Shown here: positions 46,659 through 57,516 of the stretch, one piece after another
How the letters are laid out: the number at the start of each line of letters is the position of its first letter
Position numbering within the stretch: the first letter of the stretch is position 1
NCBI RefSeq assembly: GCF_040939785.1
Contig: NZ_CP162553.1
Coordinates: 4,793,001-4,857,000, forward strand
Length of the DNA stretch: 64,000 nt
Origin: Bradyrhizobium lupini
GTDB lineage: Bacteria > Pseudomonadota > Alphaproteobacteria > Rhizobiales > Xanthobacteraceae
Reading direction: 5' to 3'
Position numbers and translations under genes: made by a program
The notes under the pieces: generated by a model
What the model was told of the DNA's origin: nothing
The model's input: the letters and a program-made list of their open reading frames with translations, nothing else
Databases searched by the model: none

Positions 46659-47114
46659 TCAGAAGATCTTGCGATAGACGATGAACCCGGAACGCTCGGC
46701 GACCTTGTCGTACAGGCGCTGCGCCGTCACGTTGGTCTCGTGCGTCTGCCAGTACACGCGCGGCGATCCCACGAGCTTTGCGCGCTCGTAGACGCCGTGG
46801 ATCAGCGCCGAGCCGACGCCCTTGCCGCGCGCGGCCTCGGTCGTGAACAGGTCCTGCAGATAGCAGGACGGCTCGATCGCGGTGGTGCTGCGGTGAAACA
46901 GGTAATTCGTCATCCCGAGCAGGCGGCCGTCGCTCTCGGCGACCAATCCGTGTACCGGCTCATAGGCATCGAAAAAGCGCTGCCATGTCACGCGCGTGAT
47001 TTCGGGCGAGAGCGCGGTCGGACCGGAGCGGCCGTAGAAGGCGTTGTAGCCGTCCCACAGCGGCAGCCATTGATCGTAGTCCTGCCTGGTGACGGGGCGA
47101 ATGGTGAGCGACAT
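46659..47114 (-). CDS. GNAT-family N-acetyltransferase
   Basis: This 151-residue acetyltransferase starts MSLTIRPVTRQDYDQWLPLW. The acetyl-CoA motif A is CYLQDLFTTEAARGKGVGSA, with the R/Q-x-x-G-x-G/A signature ARGKGVGSAL, and motif B ends ETNVTAQRLYDKVAERSGFI. It is similar to diamine or amino-acid N-acetyltransferases. A terminator-like stem follows at 46500. Substrate is unknown. Confidence 0.92.
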   Translation of the reverse strand: MSLTIRPVTRQDYDQWLPLWDGYNAFYGRSGPTALSPEITRVTWQRFFDAYEPVHGLVAESDGRLLGMTNYLFHRSTTAIEPSCYLQDLFTTEAARGKGVGSALIHGVYERAKLVGSPRVYWQTHETNVTAQRLYDKVAERSGFIVYRKIF

Positions 47115-47180
47115 ATGAAATTCCCGCGATCGATGAGGCGTCCTTCATACGTGATGATGGACGTGCTGATCAATCGCGCA

Positions 47181-47993
47181 TCACTCCGCGACGCGCAGAT
47201 ACCGGATCAGCTTGCGGCCTGCGGGATCGCGCAGTGAGCGATAGTAGTCGGCGCGGGACGGCGCATCGGTGTGGCGCACGAGGTCGGTCACGGGCGTGTA
47301 GCTCAGCATGCGGCCGCCGTCGGGCAGCACGGCACAGACGAAGCGCAACACCTCGCCATTGCGCAAGGCGATGTTGATCGGCGTGGCATCGCCGATCCGC
47401 ACCGTCTCCATGCGCTGTGCGATGAAGGTGCCGAGCTCGTCCTCGGGCAATTCGAACGCGCCGGTATCGCGGCCGTGATACATCAGCGCGACGAACGGCG
47501 GCTTGCCGTCGGCGATGTCGTCCGGCACCGCAAAATAATCGCGGAACGCGCGGTTGATGAATTCGGCGCGCGTCTCGGCATCGAGCAGCACGATGCCGAT
47601 ATCGACCTGGTCGAGCGCGGCCGACAGCCGCGCGGCGATGGCGTGGCTCCGACGCTCGGCGGCGAACGTGCCGAGTAGCCGCTGGCGCATCAGGCCGGTG
47701 ATGCCTGCGGTGCCCGCGGCCGTCGCGGCCAGGAGGCCGAGCTGGATCATATCCGCCGTGGTAAGGCCTGCAACGCCGTGCCGGCTGAGGAGCAGCAGTG
47801 CCGCGCCGATGACGGCGATGGCTGCGCTGGCGACGGCGGAAGCGGGACCCGAGAGCGCGCCGGCGAGCGCCACGATGCAGACGAGCAGCGGCGCGGGGGA
47901 GGAAGCGGGGACGAAGCGATCGAAAAACATCGTCAGCAGCAAAGTCGCTGCCGTCAGCGCCGGACCGGAGATCGCACGCCATCCCAACCGCAT
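47181..47993 (-). CDS. Membrane PAS-domain protein
   Basis: This 270-residue protein has three to four hydrophobic segments (about 12-30, 35-53, 55-70, 80-100), then a cytoplasmic PAS-like domain: LSAALDQVDIGIVLLDAETR, AEFINRAFRDYFAVPD and MYHGRDTGAFELPEDELG. No kinase, GGDEF or HAMP output domain is attached, so it probably signals through protein contacts or is a sensor fragment. The start at 47993 is near-canonical. Function is unknown. Confidence 0.82.
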   Translation of the reverse strand: MRLGWRAISGPALTAATLLLTMFFDRFVPASSPAPLLVCIVALAGALSGPASAVASAAIAVIGAALLLLSRHGVAGLTTADMIQLGLLAATAAGTAGITGLMRQRLLGTFAAERRSHAIAARLSAALDQVDIGIVLLDAETRAEFINRAFRDYFAVPDDIADGKPPFVALMYHGRDTGAFELPEDELGTFIAQRMETVRIGDATPINIALRNGEVLRFVCAVLPDGGRMLSYTPVTDLVRHTDAPSRADYYRSLRDPAGRKLIRYLRVAE

Positions 47994-48122
47994 GGGCCTG
48001 TCTCGCTCCTTCGTGAACGAGGTAAGGCGGCAACACTGACCGAAGATTGCGCCATTGCGATGCGGTTTCGCGCGGTGTGCTTAAGGTGCGCTTTGGGTCT
48101 CGCGCAAAGCTTTCGGATGATT

Positions 48123-48281
48123 TTAGACCAAGTGCGCGTGCTTGAGACGTTGTTGCAGCGCGGGCGCATTCAGCTTCGACGTCCCCTGGCCCTTGCGCGT
48201 GCCGACGAAGATCAACAGCGATGCCGCGACCAGGATGGCCGCGGTCAGGGTGATTGCAACGATGACCACAGGTGATTTCAT
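48123..48281 (-). CDS. Small single-span membrane protein (52 residues)
   Basis: The protein starts MKSPVVIVAITLTAAILVAA, with one membrane helix to residue 27. A basic cytoplasmic tail follows (GTRKGQGTSKLNAPALQQRL). AGGACG lies 5 nt before the ATG. It sits in tandem with another tiny membrane protein at 48355 on the same strand. Function is unknown. Confidence 0.62.
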   Translation of the reverse strand: MKSPVVIVAITLTAAILVAASLLIFVGTRKGQGTSKLNAPALQQRLKHAHLV

Positions 48282-48354
48282 CGACGTCCTGTCGCGATGC
48301 CGGTCGGCGCGGGCCATGCGGCGCCTTGAAGGCGGGTCCAGGATGAAGCGGGAA

Positions 48355-48531
48355 TCAGACCGGCAGGCCCATCGCCATGGTCGCCTTGGTCGACAGCACC
48401 GTCAGGGTGACGATCAGGCACAGCGAGAGCGCGGCGACGGCGAGCGAGGCCGCGACCGCGTTGGTCAGCCGGGAAGACGAAACGGTAGCGGGTGGGCCCT
48501 GAAAGCCTGCCGTGCCGGACGCCCGAATCAT
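48355..48531 (-). CDS. Small single-span membrane protein (58 residues)
   Basis: A 58-codon frame reads MIRASGTAGFQGPPATVSSS, RLTNAVAASLAVAALSLCLI and VTLTVLSTKATMAMGLPV. The second segment is a membrane helix with a positively charged N-flank. It lies 73 nt upstream of the tiny membrane protein at 48123 on the same strand. Function is unknown. Confidence 0.6.
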   Translation of the reverse strand: MIRASGTAGFQGPPATVSSSRLTNAVAASLAVAALSLCLIVTLTVLSTKATMAMGLPV

Positions 48532-48682
48532 GGTCTAAATCCTTCAACGCGCGAGCGAATCACCCGCGACATCGAACAATTTCACTGTTGCAATCGGCAA
48601 TATTGCGGCGGCCAATCGAGCGAAAATGGCGAGATTGCGGCAATGGTGACCTTTATGCCCGCTATTTGCCAGAGCTCGCCCC

Positions 48683-49333
48683 TCAGGCACCAGCGGCGAT
48701 GCTGGCGGGGTCCTCGATGTCGGCCGGCCGCCAGTCCATTGCGACGTAGCCAGGCGCCGCTTCCACGCGCTTCAGCCAGTCCCGGATCGCCGGGAAGGTC
48801 GAGAGGTCGAAGTCGCAGCGGTCGGCGAGGTGGGTATAGCCGTACAGCGCGATGTCGGCGACCGTGAGCTGGCGGGCGGCGAAATAGGCGTTCGTCCTGA
48901 GATGATTCTCCATCACCTGGAGCGCGCCATAGCCGCGCTCCATCCAGTCCTCCAGCGAATGAGTCTGGAGGTCGCGGCCGCCCCTCACCAGCGACAGCCA
49001 GAAATAGGCCGCGCCGATGTTCGGCTCCAGCGCGTGCTGCTCGAAGAACATCCATTGCAGCGCGTCGGCGCGATCGATGCGGTTCTCCGGCGCGAGCGGC
49101 GTGCCGACGGCGACGTACCAGAGAATGGCGTTGGACTCGGCGAGATAGCGGTCGTCGCCGACCTCGAGCAGCGGCACCTGGCCGGATGGGTTCTTGGCCA
49201 GGAAGTCCGGGGTGCGGCTCTCGCCGCGCAGAATGTCCACCTCGACCGCTTCGTAAGGCAAGTTCAGCAGCGCCAGCGCAAGGCGGACCTTGTAGCTGTT
49301 GCCCGAGCGCTGCATCGAATAGAGCTTGTACAT
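48683..49333 (-). CDS. Glutathione S-transferase family protein
   Basis: This 216-residue GST starts MYKLYSMQRSGNSYKVRLAL. The G-site is GQVPLLEVGDDRYLAESNAI, with the cis-Pro and Glu-Ser pair. The C-terminal helices have FAARQLTVADIALYGYTHLA, the N-capping box with conserved Asp. Serine 10 or 13 may be the catalytic residue. It is a second GST in the window, not closely related to the one at 41137. Substrate is unknown. Confidence 0.92.
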   Translation of the reverse strand: MYKLYSMQRSGNSYKVRLALALLNLPYEAVEVDILRGESRTPDFLAKNPSGQVPLLEVGDDRYLAESNAILWYVAVGTPLAPENRIDRADALQWMFFEQHALEPNIGAAYFWLSLVRGGRDLQTHSLEDWMERGYGALQVMENHLRTNAYFAARQLTVADIALYGYTHLADRCDFDLSTFPAIRDWLKRVEAAPGYVAMDWRPADIEDPASIAAGA

Positions 49334-49590
49334 TCTGGGGATGATTCCGGACGACGGTAGGGCGCGGCGCTTGTTGCCCCGCAACGCGGCTAAACAATGA
49401 TGCCGATGCGAATCCGCCGCAAGACCCGGCCAATAGAAAAACTCGAAAACCCTACCGCATTGCAATGCGGCGGAAGATCATTTCCGTGCGACCATCCAAC
49501 TCAGTTCACGCTTGCGTCAACGCGCAAGTGCGTTGCTCGACGCGATCGTGTGCGAGCACCGCGGTCGCGTCTTGGGCACTGAAGCTTCCG

Positions 49591-49720
49591 CATCGTCATG
49601 GCCCGGCTTGTCCCGGCCATCTACGCGCTGCACACGGCACGAAGAACGTGGATGCCCCGGGCCTTCGCCTCGCCGAAGCGGCTTCGGCCGCGCAGGCGAG
49701 ACAGGCCCGGGCATGACGAC
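49591..49720. repeat. Palindromic repeat, family F copy 2
   Basis: The arms CATCGTCATGGCCCGG and CCCGGGCATGACG flank an inner pair built on CGCCTCGCCGAAGCGGCTTCGG. The tip shares sequence with 14518-14588. Confidence 0.75.
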
Positions 49721-49926
49721 GTTCTCGTTTCATAGCCCGCGAAGGCCGCAAAATTGCTCCGAGGACACGCGTTGTCGGATATGAGGGGTTTGCGCGGCAA
49801 AGTTACGGAATATTGCGGGAAATCGCGGCTCGAAACGCCAGACACGTAAACTTTTGCGGGATCGGACCGAAGTTTCTTGCGGTGCAACGGCACTCGTTTT
49901 AGGGTGGTTCATTCCCACAATCGGAG

Positions 49927-51171
<1,245 letters not shown>

Positions 51172-51194
51172 ACTCACAGACATGAAGTGACATC

Positions 51195-51227
51195 AAAGGG
51201 CCCGCGCAATGCGGGCCCTTTTTCTTT
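51195..51227 (+). terminator. Rho-independent terminator of the aminotransferase gene
   Basis: A 9-bp GC-rich stem AGGGCCCGC / GCGGGCCCT (51197-51205 with 51211-51219) is followed by a T-rich run. It lies 25 nt after the stop. Confidence 0.92.
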
Positions 51228-51331
51228 CAAGTCTGCACGATCTGGCGCCACCGGAACTGTTGTGGCATAGACCATCGCGCGGCGTGTGCCGCGCCTCCAT
51301 GCTCGCATCACATTCATCGCCGGAGATATTC

Positions 51332-51811
51332 ATGCGCCGTTCACTCCTCCTCGCCGGGCTTGCCGTTGCGAGCCTCGTCGCCTCCGTTACGGGCGCCAGC
51401 GCGCAATCGCGGATGGTGCAGGTGGGCGTGCTCGAATGCCGCGGCGGCGCCAGCGTGGGCTTCATCGTGGGATCGGTGACCCATCTCGGTTGCGTGCTGC
51501 GCGTCGATGGTTTGCCGGACGACCGTTACGTTGCGACGATCCGCAAGGTCGGTCTGGATATCGGCATCACACAGGAGACGGCTTTGGCGTGGGGCGTGTT
51601 CGCGCCGGTGAACCGGCTCGGCCCGGGCGACCTCGCCGGCAACTACGCCGGTGCGCAGGGCAGCGCCTCGGTCGGTGTCGGTCTCGGCGGCAACGTGCTG
51701 GTCGGCGGCTCCAACAATTCGATCGCGCTCCAGCCGCTCAGCGTGCAGGGCCAGGTCGGCCTCAACGTCGCCGCCGGCCTCGAGAGCCTGGAACTCCGCC
51801 CGGGACGTTGA
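51332..51811 (+). CDS. DUF992 exported protein
   Basis: This 159-residue protein has a signal peptide MRRSLLLAGLAVASLVASVT, cleaved near ASAQ. The DUF992 features are VGVLECRGGASVGFIVGSVT, LGCVLRV and ALAWGVFAPVNRLGPGDLAG with GNYAGAQGSASVGVGLGGNV. Two cysteines probably pair. The Gly-rich end suggests a beta structure in the periplasm or outer membrane. Function is unknown. Confidence 0.9.
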   Translation: MRRSLLLAGLAVASLVASVTGASAQSRMVQVGVLECRGGASVGFIVGSVTHLGCVLRVDGLPDDRYVATIRKVGLDIGITQETALAWGVFAPVNRLGPGDLAGNYAGAQGSASVGVGLGGNVLVGGSNNSIALQPLSVQGQVGLNVAAGLESLELRPGR

Positions 51812-51979
51812 GACTCGGCGCCAGCCGAAGCGCTCCTCCTCAACCTCTCTCCGGGAGAGGAGGAAATACCGACGACGCACCGCAGCGATTTTTGATGCTT
51901 GCCAAATCTCGGGGACGGGCAGAGCATCAGCGTTTGCCGACCCAATCATGGGCCGAGCTCCACACCAAGGAGGCGGCGA

Positions 51980-54027
51980 ATGGGACAAGACGTCAGAAGT
52001 CCCCGAGGTCCACGGTGCATCGCGCTGGTGGGCCCTTTCCAAAGCGGTAAAACCACACTTCTCGAAGCCATCCTGGCGCGAACGGGCGCAATCCCGCGCG
52101 CCGGCAGCGTCGATGCCGGAACCTCCGTCGGCGACGCCACGCCAGAGGCCCGTCATCACAAGATGACCGTCGGGCTGACTGCCGTCACCACGAGTTTCAT
52201 GGGCGACAGCTACACCTTCCTCGATTGTCCCGGTTCCGTCGAATTTGCCCACGACATGCGCGCCGCGCTGCCTGCGGTCGATGCCGCAATCGTGGTCTGC
52301 GAAGCCGACGAGAAGAAGCTGCCGCAGCTTCAGATCATCCTGCGCGAGCTGGAGGAGCTGGAGATCCCGCGTTTCCTGTTCCTCAACAAGATCGACCGCG
52401 CCAACAAGCGCATCCGCGAGACGCTCGAGATGCTCCAGCCCGCCTCGCGCGTACCGCTGGTGCTGCGCCAGATCCCGATCTGGAAGGACGAACTGATCGA
52501 GGGCTTCGTCGATCTCGCGCTGGAGCGTGCGTTCATTTACCGCGAGCACAAGGCCTCCGAAGTGGTCGCGCTCCAAGGCGGCGATCTCGATCGCGAGAAG
52601 GAGGCCCGCTTTTCGATGCTGGAGAAGCTCGCCGATCACGACGATGCGCTGATGGAGCAGCTGCTCGAGGACATCCAGCCGCCGCGCGATGCCGTGTTCG
52701 ACGATCTCGCCCGCGAATTGCGCGACGGGCTGATCTGCCCCGTGCTGCTGGGCGCCGCCGCACGCGAAAACGGCGTGCTGCGTTTGATGAAAGCGTTGCG
52801 CCACGAGGCGCCCGGTATCGCGGAAACGGCAAAACGTCTCGGCGTTCCCGAAACGAGGGACGCCCTCGGCTTCGTCTTCAAGACGTTGCATTCGCAGCAC
52901 GGCGGCAAGCTGTCGCTGACGCGCATGCTCGCTGGCCATCTCGACGACGGTGCCACGCTGCAAGCCTCCTCCGGAGGGGCCAGCCGCATCTCCGGCATCC
53001 TCGCCGTCACCGGGGCCTACGACACCAAGCGTACCGCGGCGGAAGCCGGCGATACGGTGGCGCTCGCCAAGCTCGACCCGATCAAGACCGGCGACACGGT
53101 CTCGAGCGGCAAGATCCAGCCGGCAGCGCTAACCGCCGTAGAACCCACTCCGCCGGTGCTCGCGATCTCGGTTGCGGCCACCGACCGCAAGGACGACGTC
53201 AAGCTCGGCCAGGCGCTGATGCGGCTGCACGAGGAGGACCCCTCGCTCGTCTTCGTGATGAACGCGCAGACCCACGACACCGTGCTGTGGGGTCAGGGCG
53301 AGATGCACTTGCGCGTCGCGAGCGAGCGGCTGCGCGATCGTTTCGGCGTCAAGGTCGCTTCGCATCCCCCGCGATCGGCTATCAGGAAACCATCCGCAAG
53401 CCGATCGTCCAGCGCGGCCGCCACAAGAAACAGTCTGGCGGGCATGGCCAGTTCGGCGATGTCGTGCTCGACATCAGGCCGCTGCCGCGCGGCGAGGGCT
53501 TCAAGTTCGCCGAGAAGGTGGTCGGCGGCGCGGTCCCGCGCAACTACATCGGCGCGGTGGAAGAGGGGGTCATCGACGGGCTCGCCCGCGGCCCGCTCGG
53601 TTTCCCGGTCACCGATTTGCAGGTGACGCTGACCGACGGCTCCTATCATAGCGTCGATTCCTCCGACCTCGCCTTCCGCACGGCGGCGCGGGTCGGGCTC
53701 ACTGAGGGCCTGCCGCAATGCCAGTCGGTGCTGCTGGAGCCGATCCATGTGGTCGAGATCGTCTGCCCGACCGACGCCACCGCCAAGATCAATGCGATTC
53801 TGTCGGCACGGCGCGGCCAGATCCTCGGCTTTGACACCCGCGACGGCTGGAGCGGATGGGACTGCGTCCGCGCCATGATGCCGGAAGCCGAGATCGGCGA
53901 ATTGATCGTTGAGTTGCGCTCGGCCACGGCAGGCGCCGGCAGCTTCACCCGCCAGTTCGACCACATGGCCGAAGTCACGGGGCGCGCCGCCGACCAGATC
54001 ATCGCAGCGCATCAGCACGCGGCGTGA
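51980..54027 (+). pseudogene. EF-G-like translational GTPase, frameshifted as read
   Basis: ATG 51980 has AAGGAGG upstream. The G domain reads VGPFQSGKTTLLEAIL, DCPGSVEFAHD and LFLNKIDRANK. Domains II-III run to about 53360, where the frame breaks in the C-run 53366-53370 (five C; six would restore HPPAIGYQETIRKPIVQRGR). The second frame continues GGHGQFGDVVLDIRPLPRGE and DGSYHSVDSSDLAFRTAARV to 54027. The total of about 682 residues matches EF-G-like proteins that lack the RGITI switch (here HHKMTVGLT), so it is unlikely to be the main EF-G. The break is probably a base-calling error. Confidence 0.88.
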
Positions 54028-54059
54028 TCGGTCTGCCGAAGTAAGGGACGCATCACTGT

Positions 54060-54104
54060 CTCACTCCCTCTCGCCGTTCTTACGGGGAGAGGGGTGGGGT
54101 GACG
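54060..54104. repeat. Remnant related to family A repeat tip
   Basis: CTCCCTCTCGCCGTTCTTACGGGGAGAGG with following GGTGGGGTGACGGG resembles the tip of the family A element with a changed loop. It stands alone without the second arm. Confidence 0.5.
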
Positions 54105-54162
54105 GGCTTCACAATGGGCGTGGCGAAGGTTGGACTCACGCTGCTCCTCCCAACCGTCAGTG

Positions 54163-54270
54163 TGAGCGCAGCGACTTGTCCGCCGAAGCTTTAGCGAAGG
54201 CGGAAGCAATCCAGTCTTTCCGCGGAGGAATTCTGGATTGCTTCGTCGCTTCGCTCCTCGCAATGACGGT
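54163..54270. repeat. Palindromic repeat, family C copy 2
   Basis: GAAGCAATCCAG and CTGGATTGCTTC with flanks GCGACTTGTCCGCCGAAGC and CGCTCCTCGCAATGAC match the copy at 41035-41117. It lies between the EF-G-like gene and the HTH gene. Confidence 0.8.
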
Positions 54271-54319
54271 GGAGACGGATGGCTCGCATGGCGAGCTTCC
54301 CCTTGCGTTCGGTCGTTTA

Positions 54320-54338
54320 TGATGTATTTTACATCATT
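54320..54338. promoter_or_regulatory. Perfect palindromic operator before the HTH/SulP unit
   Basis: ATGATGTA-TTT-TACATCAT (54320-54338) is a perfect 8-bp inverted repeat with 3-nt spacer, 48 nt before the GTG start of the HTH gene. A half-site GACATCATTTATA follows at about 54351. It is the likely operator of the neighbouring XRE-type regulator, by inference. Confidence 0.6.
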
Positions 54339-54385
54339 GTGCATGCTCCAGACATCATTTATAATCTTTCATACGTGAGGCCAAG

Positions 54386-54658
54386 GTGATCACGTCGTTC
54401 CAGATGCGGGCAGCGCGTGCGCTGCTCGGCATTGACCAGAGGGCCTTGGCGGAGCTCGCAGGCGTTTCGCTGCCGACCATTCAGCGGATGGAGGCGAGCA
54501 CCGGCAATGTCCGCGGCGTGGTCGAGACCTTGATGAAAGTGGTCGAAGCCTTTGATCGCGCCGGCGTCGAGCTGATCGGCGAACAGGCGCGCAGCGAAGG
54601 CGGCGGACGCGGCGTTCGGCTCAAGGAGCCGGGGCCGCCGCGTCGGGTGGGAGCATGA
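54386..54658 (+). CDS. XRE-type helix-turn-helix regulator
   Basis: This 90-residue protein, GTG start at 54386, has the HTH RALLGIDQRALAELAGVSLP, TIQRMEASTG and a C-terminal VVEAFDRAGVELIGEQ, a compact lambda-repressor-like fold. GAGG lies 6 nt before GTG. The first internal ATG is 54404. It precedes a SulP transporter gene by about 110 nt. The perfect palindrome upstream fits autoregulation. Confidence 0.88.
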   Translation: MITSFQMRAARALLGIDQRALAELAGVSLPTIQRMEASTGNVRGVVETLMKVVEAFDRAGVELIGEQARSEGGGRGVRLKEPGPPRRVGA

Positions 54659-54767
54659 TCCCGCAATGATCATGCTCGGGAGCAGTCTTAACTAACGCAC
54701 CGTCGCGCCCCGATACGCGGCCGCACGATGCATCGGAGCGTTGTGGGCAGCGGAGCATTTTGCTGAA

Positions 54768-56522
54768 ATGAGCATCACAGGCGAACACGCAGGCAAGCTG
54801 CACCAGCCTCGTCGGCCGACCTTTACCGAACTCTATCTGCCAAAGCTCGTCACCGTATGGCGCGAGGGCTATGGCTTATCGGATTTCCGTGCCGATGTGT
54901 TCGCGGGCCTCACGGTCGCGATCGTCGCGTTGCCGTTGTCGATGGCGATCGCGATCGCTTCGGGCGTGACGCCGGACCGCGGACTCTACACCGCTGTTGT
55001 CGGCGGCTTCATTGCGTCACTGCTCGGCGGCAGCCGATTCCAGATCGGCGGTCCGGCCGGCGCCTTCATTGTGCTGGTTGCGGCGACCGCCGACCGTCAC
55101 GGGGTTGACGGCGTGGTCCTGGCCACGCTGATGGCGGGCCTGTTCCTGATCGCTGCGGGCTTCCTGCGGATCGGCACCTATATCAAGTTCATTCCATATC
55201 CTGTGACGGTTGGCTTCACGGCCGGCATCGCCGTCATCATCTTCGCCAGCCAGCTGCGCGATCTCGGCGGGATCACGCTCCTCGCGAAGGAGCCCAGCGA
55301 ATTCGTCCCGAAACTCGTCGCGCTTGCCGGGGGCCTGCACACCGTCAATCCGTCGGCCGTCGCGGTTGCGATCGTCAGCATTGCCATCATCGCCGGCCTG
55401 CGACGCTGGCTGCCGTCCTGGCCCGGTATCCTGATCGCGGTCGTGCTCGCGGCGGTCGCATGTGCCGTGCTGTCGCTGCCGGTCGAGACCGTCGGATCGC
55501 GCTTCGGCGGCATTCCGCGGGAACTGCCCTCGCCAGCCTTGCCTGCATTCTCGCTCGCGAAGGCGACCGCCGTGCTGCCCGATGCGATCTCCTTCGCACT
55601 GCTCGCCGCCATCGAATCGCTGCTGTCGGCGGTGGTGGCCGACGGCATGACCGGACGCCGTCACCGCTCCAATTGCGAGCTGGTGGCGCAAGGTGCCGCC
55701 AATGTCGGCGCGGCGGTGTTCGGCGGCATCTGTGTCACGGGGCTGATCGCGCGCACGGCGACCAACATCCGCGCCGGCGCGCGGGGGCCGCTCGCGGGCA
55801 TGCTGCATTCGGTTTTCCTGCTGCTGTTCATGCTGATCGCAGCGCCGCTCGCGAGCTACATCCCGCTGGCCGCGCTCGCCGCCGTGCTCGTCGTGGTGGC
55901 CTGGACCATGGCGGAGAAGCACGAATTCGCGACGCTCCTGCGCTCGTCATGGGGCGATGCCGTCGTGCTGCTCGCAACCTTCCTGCTCACCATCTTCCGC
56001 GATCTGACCGAGGGCATTCTGGTTGGCTTCGCGCTTGGCGCGGTCCTGTTCATCCATCGCATGGCGGAAATGACGGGCATCGAGGAACGATCGCCACTGG
56101 TGGCCGCCGATCGTCCCGATGACGATAATGGCGGGCGCGTGCCTTACGACCCCGCACTCGCGGTCGATCGCGACGTGCTGGTCTATCGCATCACCGGCGC
56201 GTTCTTCTTCGGCGCGGCCTCGGCGATCGGCAGCGTGCTCGACGGCATCGCCGACAAGCGCAAGGGTTTTGTGGTCGATTTCGCCGACGTGCCGTTCCTG
56301 GATTCGACCGCGGCCAACGTGCTCGGCCGCGTCGCCGCCAAGGCCCACCGCCAGGGCATCCGGCTGTTCATCACAGGGGCGTCGCCTGCGGTCCGCCGTG
56401 CGCTGCTCACCCATGGCGTCACGCCGCCACGCGCGCGCTATCGCGAGACCATCGCGCGTGCGGTCGCCGACATCAAGGGCGGCGCGGCGCTGCCCGCGGG
56501 TGGTGAGGCGGGCACGACCTGA
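54768..56522 (+). CDS. SulP-family anion transporter with STAS domain
   Basis: This 584-residue transporter starts MSITGEHAGKLHQPRRPTFT. The SulP transmembrane part has VAIVALPLSMAIAIASGVTP, SLLGGSRFQIGGPAGAFIVL and LLAAIESLLSAVVADGMTGR, about 11-14 helices to residue 440. The C-terminal STAS domain reads VVDFADVPFLDSTAANVLGR. Members carry sulfate, bicarbonate or other anions; the substrate cannot be read. The upstream HTH gene and palindromic operator indicate specific regulation. Confidence 0.94.
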   Translation: MSITGEHAGKLHQPRRPTFTELYLPKLVTVWREGYGLSDFRADVFAGLTVAIVALPLSMAIAIASGVTPDRGLYTAVVGGFIASLLGGSRFQIGGPAGAFIVLVAATADRHGVDGVVLATLMAGLFLIAAGFLRIGTYIKFIPYPVTVGFTAGIAVIIFASQLRDLGGITLLAKEPSEFVPKLVALAGGLHTVNPSAVAVAIVSIAIIAGLRRWLPSWPGILIAVVLAAVACAVLSLPVETVGSRFGGIPRELPSPALPAFSLAKATAVLPDAISFALLAAIESLLSAVVADGMTGRRHRSNCELVAQGAANVGAAVFGGICVTGLIARTATNIRAGARGPLAGMLHSVFLLLFMLIAAPLASYIPLAALAAVLVVVAWTMAEKHEFATLLRSSWGDAVVLLATFLLTIFRDLTEGILVGFALGAVLFIHRMAEMTGIEERSPLVAADRPDDDNGGRVPYDPALAVDRDVLVYRITGAFFFGAASAIGSVLDGIADKRKGFVVDFADVPFLDSTAANVLGRVAAKAHRQGIRLFITGASPAVRRALLTHGVTPPRARYRETIARAVADIKGGAALPAGGEAGTT

Positions 56523-56616
56523 CGTCGAGCCTCTCCCGAGACGGCCCCGCGCGCTTGACAGCGCCTGCGGGACGCGAAATGGATCGCCTCCGAAACCACC
56601 CCAGGGGAGGACGACC

Positions 56617-57450
56617 GTGACCAAGGCTCCCGCAGCCTGCCTGATCGGATGGCCGGCCGCGCATTCGCGCTCGCCGCTGATCCATCGTTATTGGCTGCGC
56701 ACGCTCGGGATCGAGGGCGGCTATGTCATCGAGGCGGTTCCACCCGATAATTTGCGTGACTTCGTCCTGCGGCTGTCGCTGCGCGGCTTCGTCGGCGCCA
56801 ACGTCACCATCCCGCACAAGGAAGGCGTGCTCGAGCTGTCGACGCCCGATGCCCGCGCGCGAGCGGTCGGTGCGGCCAACACGCTTTGGTTTGCAGACGG
56901 CGAGCTGCGCTCGACCAACACCGACGTCGAGGGCTTTATCGGCAATCTCGATGCCAGCGCGCCCGGCTGGGACGCAGCCAGCGAGGCGCTGGTGCTCGGC
57001 GCCGGCGGCTCCTCGCGCGCCATCGTGTTCGGGTTGCTTGAACGCGGCATCAAGCGCGTCCATCTCGCCAATCGCACCGTCGGCCGGGCCGAGATGCTTG
57101 CAAGGCAGTTCGGGCCGAAGGTGCATCCTGTTGCGTGGGACGGCATCGACCATATTCTGCCGCGTGCAAAACTTCTCGTGAACACAACCTCGCTCGGCAT
57201 GCACGGCCAGCCTTCACTCGACGTTGAAGTGGCGCGCCTGCCGGATGGCGCCGTGATTGCCGATCTCGTCTATGTCCCGCTGGTGACGCCGCTGCTGGCG
57301 GCCGCACAGGCGCGCGGGCTGAAGACCGCCGACGGGCTCGGCATGCTGCTGCATCAGGCGGTCCGCGGCTTCGAGCTGTGGTTCGGCCAGCGGCCGCAGG
57401 TCACGGCCGAGCTGCGTGCGCTGGTCGAGGCCGATCTCACAAAGACTTGA
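56617..57450 (+). CDS. aroE: Shikimate dehydrogenase
   Basis: This 277-residue enzyme starts GTG at 56617 with AGGGGAGG upstream. The substrate site has HSRSPLIHRYW and NVTIPHKEGVLEL with the catalytic Lys, and NTDVEGFIGNL follows. The NADP site is VLGAGGSSRAIVFGL and NRTVGRAEML, and the end DGLGMLLHQAVRGFELWFG is typical. It reduces 3-dehydroshikimate in aromatic amino-acid synthesis. Isolated from other aro genes; shikimate versus quinate use is not certain. Confidence 0.95.
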   Translation: MTKAPAACLIGWPAAHSRSPLIHRYWLRTLGIEGGYVIEAVPPDNLRDFVLRLSLRGFVGANVTIPHKEGVLELSTPDARARAVGAANTLWFADGELRSTNTDVEGFIGNLDASAPGWDAASEALVLGAGGSSRAIVFGLLERGIKRVHLANRTVGRAEMLARQFGPKVHPVAWDGIDHILPRAKLLVNTTSLGMHGQPSLDVEVARLPDGAVIADLVYVPLVTPLLAAAQARGLKTADGLGMLLHQAVRGFELWFGQRPQVTAELRALVEADLTKT

Positions 57451-57516
57451 GAGAATAGCGCGTAATCTCCGGAGTTCTATGTCCGTGGGGACAATAGGGC
57501 GCAATCGGAGACCATC

